DNA of 6,086 nucleotides. It comes from an uncultured beta proteobacterium (GTDB lineage Bacteria; Pseudomonadota; Gammaproteobacteria; Burkholderiales; Rhodocyclaceae). A program made the translations under genes and the position numbers. The DNA lies in NCBI GenBank assembly GCA_903930395.1, contig CAIYYE010000105.1, forward strand, positions 1-6,086, written 5' to 3'. Below, in pieces: positions 1 to 6,086 of the stretch. The notes under the pieces are model-generated. The model was not told the DNA's origin and did not search any database. It worked only from the letters and a program-made list of their open reading frames with translations. How positions within the stretch are numbered: position 1 is the stretch's first letter; every line of letters starts with the position of its first letter.

Positions 1-197
1 AGGTAAGTCTGGTCGCTGATCCAGAACACCGGGCGGTCGAGCAGCACATCGCGCACCGTGCCACCGCCCAGCGCAGTGGCGCTGCCGACCATGACGGCGC
101 CGACCAGATCCATGTTCTTGCGCCCGGCGTCGAGGACCCCGGTCAGGGCATTGACAGCAACGGCGGCGAGGCCGATCCAGTAAAGCAGGTTTTCCAT
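1..197 (-). CDS. TRIC / UPF0126 family membrane protein, N-terminal part
   Basis: The visible 65 codons begin MENLLYWIGLAAVAVNALTG and resemble E. coli YadS/YicG. They show a hydrophobic first helix (about residues 2-20), a basic turn (AGRKNMD, 24-30), a second hydrophobic stretch (31-46), and then the family hallmark GGGTVRD (44-50) followed by LLDRPVFWI. Known family: the UPF0126 domain, usually paired in tandem, forms small inner-membrane proteins related to trimeric intracellular cation channels; Pfam calls them putative glycine transporters. The substrate cannot be decided here. The ATG at 195-197 is the natural start, because the first helix begins right after it, although no clear Shine-Dalgarno precedes it. 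The gene runs off the left edge, so most of the protein is unseen. It lies 57 bp downstream of cbbY on the same strand and may be cotranscribed, but nothing suggests a role in carbon fixation. Confidence 0.88.
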   Translation of the reverse strand, partial: MENLLYWIGLAAVAVNALTGVLDAGRKNMDLVGAVMVGSATALGGGTVRDVLLDRPVFWISDQTY

Positions 198-254
198 GAT
201 TGATTGAAGTGGGCAGGAGCGGGCAGTGTAGCGCTTTGCGCCGGGCCGATCAGC

Positions 255-956
255 TTAGCGCCCCAGCAGCTCATCGAGCGAAGTCTGGCCGAGATCGTCG
301 AGCACCGCCAATGCCCCGGAAAAGTCCTGTCCGCAGGTGTAGTCGTTGGCCGTCACCAGGCAGCGCAAGCCGGCGGCGCGGGCTGAACTGAGGCCGTTTT
401 CTGAATCTTCGATGGCGAGGCAGGTGCTGGCCGGTAGCTTGAGCCGTTCGAGCACCCAGATGTAGATATCCGGTGCCGGCTTCTTGGCAGCGACCACGTC
501 GCCGGCTCCGATGACTTCGAACCAACTACTGGCGCCGGGGTCCAGGCTGGCCTCAAGCAGGGCCGTGACATTTTCCGGTGAGGTCGTCGTGGCAATGGCC
601 AGCCGGATGCCGGCTTGTCTGGCCTCGGCGATCAGCCGGGCGATGCCGGGACGCAGCTTCAGCCGGCCATTCCCGACGAGGCGGACGTAGTGCGCCGTCT
701 TGGCCGCATGCAGGGCCTTGACCAGCGCGTCGAATCCGGGGCGGGCCGCAGTCTCTGGTGCGTAGTGTTCGGCGTAGTGACGGATGCGTTCCTTGCCGCC
801 GGTGATGGCGAGCAGCCGGCCGTACAGTGCCTCATCCCAGACCCAGTCCAGGCCATGTTCGGCGAAGGCGGCGTTAAAGGCGGGGCGATGGCCGTCGCGC
901 TCGGTGTCGGCGAGCGTACCGTCTACGTCGAAGATCAGGGCTTTGAGTGGGTGCAT
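255..956 (-). CDS. cbbY: CbbY, HAD-family sugar-bisphosphate phosphatase
   Basis: This 233-residue protein has all HAD motifs. Motif I is FDVDGTLADTE, with nucleophile Asp10 and acid/base Asp12. Motif II is IATTTSPEN (about 121-128), motif III is KKPAPD with Lys158/159, and motif IV is IEDSENG with Glu183-Asp184 for magnesium. An alpha-helical cap lies between motifs I and II and contains the CbbY-typical segment GLDWVWD...TGGKERI. Known of the family: Rhodobacter CbbY dephosphorylates xylulose-1,5-bisphosphate, a Rubisco misfire product that inhibits the enzyme. The same role is inferred here from the motifs and from its place beside CBB genes; generic beta-phosphoglucomutase-like activity is the alternative. 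I chose the ATG at 954-956 because it puts the catalytic motif at the usual distance from the N-terminus. A GTG at 963-965 would add three residues, and neither start has a clear Shine-Dalgarno. The stop is TAA at 255-257. The gene is transcribed divergently from fbp, whereas in Cupriavidus cbbY lies in the same direction within the operon. Confidence 0.93.
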   Translation of the reverse strand: MHPLKALIFDVDGTLADTERDGHRPAFNAAFAEHGLDWVWDEALYGRLLAITGGKERIRHYAEHYAPETAARPGFDALVKALHAAKTAHYVRLVGNGRLKLRPGIARLIAEARQAGIRLAIATTTSPENVTALLEASLDPGASSWFEVIGAGDVVAAKKPAPDIYIWVLERLKLPASTCLAIEDSENGLSSARAAGLRCLVTANDYTCGQDFSGALAVLDDLGQTSLDELLGR

Positions 957-972
957 GCGGGCCACGATAGCC

Positions 973-995
973 GACAGTCCGGGGCCCGGCCAGTC
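973..995. repeat. GC-rich imperfect palindrome in the cbbY leader
   Basis: The segment is symmetric about position 984: nine of eleven base pairs match (mismatched pairs 978/990 and 976/992), with the core CCGGG-G-CCCGG. It ends 17 bp upstream of the cbbY ATG and could form a hairpin in the cbbY 5' leader. It has no T-tract, so it is not an intrinsic terminator. Function unknown; chance is possible in GC-rich DNA. Confidence 0.4.
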
Positions 996-1015
996 AGGAT
1001 TTCTGAATGGCCCGA

Positions 1016-1044
1016 TAAGTCATCGGTTAATAAGCCATGGCTTA
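1016..1044. promoter_or_regulatory. Two tandem CbbR-type (LysR) boxes
   Basis: Two 14-bp boxes start 15 bp apart. TAAGTCATCGGTTA (1016-1029) and TAAGCCATGGCTTA (1031-1044) agree at 11 of 14 positions, and the second is a perfect palindrome. Both fit TNA-N8-TNA, the arrangement reported for CbbR, the LysR-type activator of CBB operons. They sit in an AT-rich island between divergent cbbY and fbp, about 92-120 bp upstream of the fbp ATG, where an activator recognition site is expected. Binding by CbbR is inferred; no cbbR gene is in view. Confidence 0.6.
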
Positions 1045-1053
1045 CTTTGATGG

Positions 1054-1066
1054 TAAGAAACTCTGA
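1054..1066. promoter_or_regulatory. Possible further CbbR half-sites (TNA-N7-TNA)
   Basis: TAAGAAACTCTGA fits the shorter TNA-N7-TNA spacing and begins with the same TAAG as the neighbouring boxes. It also forms the right arm of a short inverted repeat, CTTAC (1041-1045) with GTAAG (1053-1057). On its own it is weak; it gains weight only from lying between better boxes in the same divergent promoter region. Confidence 0.3.
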
Positions 1067-1068
1067 CT

Positions 1069-1096
1069 GTTACTTAATTAAGAAGTCACTTATCTT
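1069..1096 (+). promoter_or_regulatory. Weak candidate promoter for the fbp operon
   Basis: TATCTT (1091-1096) matches four of six bases of a sigma-70 -10 element. GTTACT (1069-1074) is a poor -35 (three of six) at 16 bp spacing. A weak -35 would suit an activator-dependent promoter and would give a leader of about 30 bases. Other alignments in this AT-rich region are possible, so this is tentative. Confidence 0.25.
1079..1092. promoter_or_regulatory. Third TAAG-N6-CTTA CbbR-type box
   Basis: TAAGAAGTCACTTA repeats the TAAG-N6-CTTA frame of the box at 1031-1044, 48 bp further on and 44 bp before the fbp start codon. It overlaps the palindrome CTTAATTAAG (1073-1082) and a possible fbp -10 element. 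A LysR-type regulator bound here would be close to RNA polymerase, either as the activation site or as a repressing site. Inferred from sequence pattern only. Confidence 0.45.
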
Positions 1097-1126
1097 TGCT
1101 GCCAATGCGGTAACACAAGAATGATT

Positions 1127-1130
1127 GGAG
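1127..1130 (+). promoter_or_regulatory. Ribosome binding site of fbp
   Basis: GGAG lies five bases before the ATG at 1136-1138. This decides the start against the in-frame ATG at 1121, which has no comparable site in front of it and would put this GGAG inside the coding region. Confidence 0.8.
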
Positions 1131-1135
1131 ACACC

Positions 1136-2203
1136 ATGCAATTCGGCCGTACGACCCTCTCGAAATTTGTCATTGAAAACACCCGTTCCAGTCATGGCGA
1201 ACTCGGCGCCTTGCTCATCGACGTCGCTGCCGCCGTCAAGACGATTTCAGCCATGGTCGCCAAAGGCGCGCTGACCGGCAATCACGGCGCCCTGGAAAGT
1301 ACCAATGTGCAGGGCGAGGTGCAGAAGAAGCTCGATGTGCTGACCAACGAAGCCATCCTGCGCCACTGCGAGTGGGGCGGCCAGCTGGCCGGCATGGCTT
1401 CCGAGGAGATGGACGAGCCGTATGCGATCCCGGCCGAATATCCGCTTGGCCGTTATGTGCTGATTTTCGATCCACTCGACGGCTCTTCGAACAGCGACGT
1501 CAATGTGTCGGTTGGTACGATCTTTTCCATCTTTTGCCGTCCGGCTGCCGGGGAGGCCGAACTCGGCGACTACCTGCGCGAGGGACGCCAGCAGGTCGCC
1601 GCCGGCTACGCCATTTACGGTCCGTCGACGATGATGGTGCTGTCCCTCGGCAACGGCACGCACGGCTTCACGCTGGATAGGGAAAACGGCAACTTCATCC
1701 TGACCCACGCCAATATCCGCGTCCCGGAAGATACGCGCGAATTCGCCATCAATACCTCGAACGAACGCTTCTGGGAGCCGCCGGTGCAGCGCTATGTCAG
1801 CGAATGCAAGGCCGGCAAGACGGGCGTTCGCGGTGAGGATTTCAATACCCGCTGGATCGCCTCGATGGTCGCCGAGGTGCATCGCATCCTGATCCGTGGC
1901 GGCATCTTCATGTACCCCAAGGACAGCAAGGACCCGAGCAAGCCCGGTCGCCTGCGCCTGCTCTACGAAGCCAATCCGATGGCCATGCTCATCGAGCAGG
2001 CTGGCGGTGCGGCGAGTACCGGCCGCCAGCGTATCCTCGATGTGGCGCCGGACAGCTTGCATCAGCGCGTCCCGGTCATCCTCGGTTCGAAGAACGAGGT
2101 CGAGCGACTGGAGCGCTATCACCAGGAATACGACACGGGCGCCGATCGTCCCTTCGTCTCGCCGCTGTTCTCGGAGCGTTCGCTCTTCCGCGATCAGGCC
2201 TGA
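1136..2203 (+). CDS. fbp: Class I fructose-1,6-bisphosphatase (CBB operon)
   Basis: This cytoplasmic enzyme hydrolyses fructose-1,6-bisphosphate to fructose-6-phosphate; in this operon it feeds transketolase for pentose regeneration. It is also called cbbF. The 355-residue protein has the usual class I length. Metal ligands are visible as Glu90-Glu91, Asp112 and Asp115 within [20 protein letters not shown], and Glu278 in [31 protein letters not shown] (239-250) and GGIFMYP (255-261) form the substrate pocket. The active-site Lys before LRLLYE is Arg272 here, a change the family signature allows. In the N-terminal AMP-site loop, the TGEL of allosteric FBPases reads HGEL (20-23), so AMP control may differ; this is an inference. 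The bifunctional FBPase/SBPase activity seen in some autotrophs cannot be judged from sequence. It is the first gene of the plus-strand operon, with prk 32 bp downstream, and is probably activated by CbbR through the upstream boxes. Confidence 0.96.
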   Translation: MQFGRTTLSKFVIENTRSSHGELGALLIDVAAAVKTISAMVAKGALTGNHGALESTNVQGEVQKKLDVLTNEAILRHCEWGGQLAGMASEEMDEPYAIPAEYPLGRYVLIFDPLDGSSNSDVNVSVGTIFSIFCRPAAGEAELGDYLREGRQQVAAGYAIYGPSTMMVLSLGNGTHGFTLDRENGNFILTHANIRVPEDTREFAINTSNERFWEPPVQRYVSECKAGKTGVRGEDFNTRWIASMVAEVHRILIRGGIFMYPKDSKDPSKPGRLRLLYEANPMAMLIEQAGGAASTGRQRILDVAPDSLHQRVPVILGSKNEVERLERYHQEYDTGADRPFVSPLFSERSLFRDQA

Positions 2204-2223
2204 GCCCAAGAATTCATATCTGC

Positions 2224-2230
2224 AGGGAGA
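2224..2230 (+). promoter_or_regulatory. Ribosome binding site of prk
   Basis: AGGGAGA ends five bases before the ATG at 2236. It is a strong purine-rich Shine-Dalgarno in the 32-bp fbp-prk spacer, supporting independent efficient translation of prk within the operon. Confidence 0.75.
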
Positions 2231-2235
2231 AGAAC

Positions 2236-3108
2236 ATGTCCGTCAAACACCCCATCATCGCCATCACCGGTTCGTCCGGCGCCGGCACCAGCACGGTAAT
2301 GCAGAGTTTTCAGCACATTTTTCGGCGCGAAGGGCTGAAGGCGCAGATTGTCGAGGGCGATTCCTTCCATCGCTACGACCGCATGGCCATGCGGGCCGAA
2401 ATGAAGGCGCAGGAGGCGGCCGGCAATCTCAACTTCAGCCATTTCGGCCCCGGCGCCAATCTGCTTGAGGAACTGCAGGATCTTTTCATCGCCTACGGCC
2501 AAAACGGTGCCGGCAAGGTCCGCAAGTACCTGCACGATGCCGGCGAGGCCGAGCCCTTCGGGCAGGAGCCGGGCACCTTCACGCCCTGGCAGGAGATCAC
2601 CGCAGCGACCGACCTGATGTTCTACGAAGGCCTGCACGGCGCCTACGCTGATGAGAAAATCGACATCGCCAAACAGGTCGACCTCTGCGTCGGGGTCGTG
2701 CCGACGATCAATCTCGAATGGATACAGAAGCTGCATCGCGACCAGAAAATGCGCGGCTACTCGCAGGAGGCGGTGACCGACACCATCCTGCGCCGCATGC
2801 CGGACTACGTCAGCCATCTCTGTCCGCAGTTCTCGCGGACGCACGTCAATTTTCAGCGGGTGCCCATCGTCGATACCTCCAATCCCTTCATCGCTCGCGA
2901 CATTCCGACGGCTGACGAGAGCATGGTCGTCATCCGCTTTGCCAACCCCAAGGGCATCGACTTCCAGTACCTGCTCAACATCCTGCACGGCGCCATGCTG
3001 ACCCGCCCGAACACGCTGGTTGTGCCCGGCGGAAAGATGGGCCTGGCCATGCAGATGATCTTCACGCCCATGGTCCTGCGCCTCATGGATCAAAAGCGTC
3101 GCGCCTGA
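2236..3108 (+). CDS. prk: Phosphoribulokinase, proteobacterial NADH-activated type
   Basis: This enzyme (also cbbP) phosphorylates ribulose-5-phosphate with ATP to ribulose-1,5-bisphosphate, the Rubisco substrate; it is the CBB-specific gene of the window. The 290 residues align without gaps to the numbering I recall for Rhodobacter PRK. The P-loop is GSSGAGTS (12-19). The catalytic base is Asp42 in EGDSFHRYDR, with His45 and Arg49 for the sugar phosphate. Glu131 lies in YEGLHG. Lys165, Arg168, Asp169 and Arg173 lie in QKLHRDQKMRG. Arg31, Arg186, Arg234 and Arg257, linked in that family to NADH binding or allosteric response, are all present. The only cysteines are 151 and 196, so the redox-regulated pair of plant and cyanobacterial PRK is absent; control by NADH and AMP rather than thioredoxin is inferred. 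The family is octameric and cytoplasmic. The start is fixed by the AGGGAGA upstream. Its presence implies Rubisco elsewhere in the genome. Confidence 0.97.
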   Translation: MSVKHPIIAITGSSGAGTSTVMQSFQHIFRREGLKAQIVEGDSFHRYDRMAMRAEMKAQEAAGNLNFSHFGPGANLLEELQDLFIAYGQNGAGKVRKYLHDAGEAEPFGQEPGTFTPWQEITAATDLMFYEGLHGAYADEKIDIAKQVDLCVGVVPTINLEWIQKLHRDQKMRGYSQEAVTDTILRRMPDYVSHLCPQFSRTHVNFQRVPIVDTSNPFIARDIPTADESMVVIRFANPKGIDFQYLLNILHGAMLTRPNTLVVPGGKMGLAMQMIFTPMVLRLMDQKRRA

Positions 3109-3121
3109 CGGCATAGTCGCG

Positions 3122-3142
3122 CCCGCCAAGGCGGGAAACCCG
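3122..3142 (+). other. Hairpin with an alternative pairing, prk-tkt spacer
   Basis: CCCGCC (3122-3127) pairs with GGCGGG (3130-3135) across only two bases, so at most four to five pairs can form in practice. The same GGCGGG can instead pair through CGGG (3132-3135) with CCCG (3139-3142) across AAA. It starts 13 bases after the prk stop. No T-tract follows, so it is not a standard intrinsic terminator; it may protect the upstream mRNA or mark a processing point. Confidence 0.45.
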
Positions 3143-3155
3143 AGATCAAGCACAC

Positions 3156-3171
3156 CCCGGCTGCGGCCGGG
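3156..3171 (+). other. GC-rich UNCG-tetraloop hairpin, prk-tkt spacer
   Basis: CCCGGC (3156-3161) and GCCGGG (3166-3171) form a perfect six-pair stem closing the loop TGCG. The C(UGCG)G arrangement belongs to the UNCG family of unusually stable RNA tetraloops. No T-run follows, which argues against an intrinsic terminator. It lies 41 bases before the tkt ATG, so it could shape mRNA stability or the relative expression of prk and tkt. The role is inferred. Confidence 0.5.
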
Positions 3172-3202
3172 AGGGCGACGTGCAAACTGAATTTGGAAAA
3201 AT

Positions 3203-3208
3203 GGAGAG
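3203..3208 (+). promoter_or_regulatory. Ribosome binding site of tkt
   Basis: GGAGAG lies just before the ATG at 3213 (six bases from GGAG to ATG). It favours that start over the in-frame ATG at 3201 and GTG at 3180, which have weaker or no sites. Confidence 0.7.
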
Positions 3209-3212
3209 AAAA

Positions 3213-5258
3213 ATGGATCGCAACCAGACAGAAACGACCTTCCGCCGCGAACTGGCCAACGCCGTCCGCTTTCTCGCCATCGACGCCGTCAATCAGGCCA
3301 AATCCGGCCACCCCGGCGCGCCGATGGGCATGGCCGACATTGCCGAAGTGCTGTGGCGTGACCATCTCAAGCACAACCCGGCCAACCCGCAGTGGCCCGA
3401 CCGTGACCGCTTCGTGCTGTCGAATGGCCACGGCTCGATGCTGCTCTACGCGCTGCTCCATCTGAGCGGCTACGACCTAGACATCGACGATCTCAAGAAT
3501 TTCCGCCAGTTCGGCAGCCGTACCGCCGGCCATCCGGAAGTCGGCCACACGCCGGGTGTCGAAACGACCACCGGGCCGCTCGGCCAGGGGCTGACCAACG
3601 CCGTCGGCATGGCGCTGGCCGAAAAGCTGCTGGCCCAGCGCTACAACCGGCCAGGCTGTGAGATCGTCGATCATCGCACCTGGACCTTCGTCGGCGACGG
3701 CTGCCTGATGGAAGGTATCAGCCACGAAGCCTGCTCGCTGGCCGGCGTCTGGGGCCTCGACAAGCTGACTTGCTTCTACGACGACAACGGGATTTCCATC
3801 GACGGCCATGTCGACGGCTGGTTCCGCGACGACACGCCGGCCCGCTTCCGGGCCTATGGCTGGCATGTCATCGGCCCGATTGACGGCCATGACTCGGCGG
3901 CGCTCTCGGCCGCCATAGGTGAAGCAAAATCGGTTTCCGGCCGGCCTTCCCTGATCGTCTGCCGGACGCAGATCGGCTGGGGCTCGCCGAACAAGGTCGG
4001 TTCGCACGATGTGCATGGGGCGCCACTTGGCACCGATGAAACGGCGGCAACCCGCGCGGCACTTGGCTGGCCGCATGCACCCTTCGTGGTGCCCGAGAGC
4101 TTGCGGGCCGCTTGGGATGCCCACGCCGCCGGTGGTGCTGCCGAGGCCGAGTGGCGCATGAAGTTCGCCGACTATCGGGCAAAGTATCCCGAACTGGCGG
4201 CCGAGTTCGATCGCACACAAGCCGGGGGACTGCCGGAAAACTGGCCCGAAATCAAAAATGACCTGCTCGCCGCCGCCGGCCGCAAGGAAGGCGCCGTCGC
4301 TACCCGCAAGTCCTCGCAGAACTGCCTCGATCTGCTTGTCGACCGCGTGCCTGAACTGCTGGGCGGTTCGGCCGACCTGACCGGCTCCAACCTGACCGCC
4401 GGCAAGGGCAGCATTGCCCTGCACGAGGCGGCTGGGCGGCAGGCCAACTACATCTCATACGGGGTGCGCGAGTTCGGCATGACGGCGATCATGAACGGCG
4501 TCGCGCTGCACGGCGGGATGATTCCGTATGGCGGCACCTTCGCCGTGTTTTCCGACTATGCCCGCAACGCCATCCGCATGAGTGCGCTCATGCAGCAGCG
4601 TGTCGTCCATGTCCTCACCCACGATTCCATCGGTCTCGGCGAGGATGGCCCGACGCATCAGCCGGTCGAGCATGCCAGCAGCCTGCGCATCATTCCCGGC
4701 CTTGATCTGTGGCGACCCTGCGACGAGCTGGAAACAGCCGTTGCCTGGGCCGAAGCCCTCGAGCGCCAGGACGGACCTTCCGCCCTCTTCCTATCGCGTC
4801 AGAACCTGCCGCAATACGGGGGGGCGGCGAGCCGGGTAGAGGGCGCCAGTCGGGGCGGCTATGTGCTCTCGGAAGCCGACGGCCCCGTGCTGGCCGTGAT
4901 CATCGCCACCGGTTCGGAAGTGGCCATCGCCATGCAGGCACAGGCCATCCTCAAGGCGGGCGGCGATGCCGTGCGCGTCGTCTCGATGCCCTGCACGCGG
5001 CGCTTCGATCGTCAGCCGGCCAGCTGGAAGAAGCAGGTGCTGCCGCCGGATGTCTGCCGCGTCGCCATCGAAGCCGGGCAGACCGATTTCTGGCACAAAT
5101 ACGTCGGCCTCGATGGCGACGTGCTCGGCATCGACGAATTCGGTGCTTCGGCCCCGGCCCCCGCGCTCTACGAACATTTTGGCCTGACTGCAGAGAACCT
5201 CGTGCAGACGGTCTTGCGCACCATCGTCAGCGCCGGCGGCAGCGACGGAGACTTTTAG
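3213..5258 (+). CDS. tkt: Transketolase (CBB operon)
   Basis: This thiamine-diphosphate enzyme moves two-carbon ketol units from fructose-6-phosphate or sedoheptulose-7-phosphate to glyceraldehyde-3-phosphate, making xylulose-5-phosphate for the Calvin cycle (cbbT). The 681 residues align along their whole length with E. coli TktA (663 aa). The N-terminal diphosphate domain has [19 protein letters not shown] with His33, SNGHGSM with His73, [10 protein letters not shown], and the cofactor/metal motif from GDG (161-163) to Asn192 in [12 protein letters not shown]; His265 lies in [11 protein letters not shown]. The pyrimidine domain has YGVREFGM with Glu420, the residue that activates thiamine, and [19 protein letters not shown] with His470; Arg529 lies in LSRQN. 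The C-terminal domain (about 550-670) is intact. No truncation is seen. The start at 3213 is chosen from the Shine-Dalgarno; in-frame GTG 3180 would add 11 residues not needed by the family. It follows prk after 104 bp with two hairpins, and gap follows. Confidence 0.96.
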   Translation: MDRNQTETTFRRELANAVRFLAIDAVNQAKSGHPGAPMGMADIAEVLWRDHLKHNPANPQWPDRDRFVLSNGHGSMLLYALLHLSGYDLDIDDLKNFRQFGSRTAGHPEVGHTPGVETTTGPLGQGLTNAVGMALAEKLLAQRYNRPGCEIVDHRTWTFVGDGCLMEGISHEACSLAGVWGLDKLTCFYDDNGISIDGHVDGWFRDDTPARFRAYGWHVIGPIDGHDSAALSAAIGEAKSVSGRPSLIVCRTQIGWGSPNKVGSHDVHGAPLGTDETAATRAALGWPHAPFVVPESLRAAWDAHAAGGAAEAEWRMKFADYRAKYPELAAEFDRTQAGGLPENWPEIKNDLLAAAGRKEGAVATRKSSQNCLDLLVDRVPELLGGSADLTGSNLTAGKGSIALHEAAGRQANYISYGVREFGMTAIMNGVALHGGMIPYGGTFAVFSDYARNAIRMSALMQQRVVHVLTHDSIGLGEDGPTHQPVEHASSLRIIPGLDLWRPCDELETAVAWAEALERQDGPSALFLSRQNLPQYGGAASRVEGASRGGYVLSEADGPVLAVIIATGSEVAIAMQAQAILKAGGDAVRVVSMPCTRRFDRQPASWKKQVLPPDVCRVAIEAGQTDFWHKYVGLDGDVLGIDEFGASAPAPALYEHFGLTAENLVQTVLRTIVSAGGSDGDF

Positions 5259-5265
5259 TAGCGCG

Positions 5266-6086
<821 letters not shown>

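Noticed and set aside
231..241. Short GCGC-TTT-GCGC stem between cbbY and the TRIC-family gene
   Set aside because: It has only four base pairs and no T-tract on the minus strand, too weak to call a terminator.
615..1124. Plus-strand open frame of 169 codons running from cbbY into the fbp leader
   Set aside because: Most of it is antisense to the conserved CbbY protein and the rest crosses the control region. The product matches no family I recognise.
1247..2209. Long minus-strand open frame (320 codons) antisense to fbp
   Set aside because: It is a shadow of a GC-rich gene: the plus-strand frame encodes a complete class I FBPase with all catalytic residues, and the antisense product shows no recognisable domain.
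2210..2225. EcoRI-like GAATTC and PstI-like CTGCAG close together in the fbp-prk spacer, resembling a cloning linker
   Set aside because: Two six-base sites in a short AT-rich spacer can occur by chance. The genes on both sides form a natural operon and no vector sequence is present.
2194..3153. Long minus-strand open frame (319 codons) antisense to prk
   Set aside because: The opposite strand is an intact phosphoribulokinase. The antisense translation is low-complexity, rich in His, Asp, Val and Ala, and has no family motif or ribosome binding site that I can see.
3180..3212. In-frame GTG (3180) and ATG (3201) as alternative tkt starts
   Set aside because: The best-placed Shine-Dalgarno (GGAGAG, 3203-3208) serves the ATG at 3213, and homology to transketolases begins only after that point.
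3477..4424. Long minus-strand open frame (315 codons) antisense to tkt
   Set aside because: It lies wholly within the conserved transketolase coding region and is explained by third-position GC bias.

Overview
The window is a stretch of GC-rich bacterial chromosome carrying most of a Calvin-Benson-Bassham (CBB) carbon-fixation operon. The proteins look like those of a beta-proteobacterium: a proteobacterial-type (about 290 aa, NADH-regulated class) phosphoribulokinase, class I fructose-bisphosphatase, CbbY, and E. coli-like transketolase and GapA. Codon use is strongly G/C at third positions throughout. The order within the Betaproteobacteria (perhaps a Rhodocyclales relative) is only an impression; no marker gene in the window settles it.

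Layout. On the minus strand at the left edge is the start of a TRIC/UPF0126-family membrane protein (1-197, cut by the window edge). Upstream of it on the same strand is cbbY (255-956), a HAD-family sugar-bisphosphate phosphatase. An AT-rich divergent control region of about 180 bp (957-1135) separates cbbY from four plus-strand genes: fbp/cbbF (1136-2203), prk/cbbP (2236-3108), tkt/cbbT (3213-5258) and gap/cbbG (5339 to the right edge, incomplete). Spacers are 32 bp (fbp-prk), 104 bp (prk-tkt, with two GC-rich hairpins) and 80 bp (tkt-gap, with an inverted array of heptamers). No gene-free stretch exceeds 300 bases.

How the genes work together. FBPase and transketolase regenerate pentose phosphates. 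PRK makes the Rubisco substrate ribulose-1,5-bisphosphate. GAPDH serves the triose-phosphate reduction step. CbbY removes an inhibitory Rubisco by-product. Rubisco itself, cbbR, phosphoglycolate phosphatase, phosphoglycerate kinase and aldolase are not in the window. The divergent region holds three TAA-N8-TTA boxes plus one TNA-N7-TNA box, the type of site described for the LysR-family activator CbbR, so joint CbbR control of cbbY and the fbp operon is a reasonable inference.

The coding content is well-known biology, and I see no previously undescribed system. The less ordinary signals are non-coding: the clustered CbbR-like boxes, the tkt-gap heptamer palindrome, and the prk-tkt hairpins.
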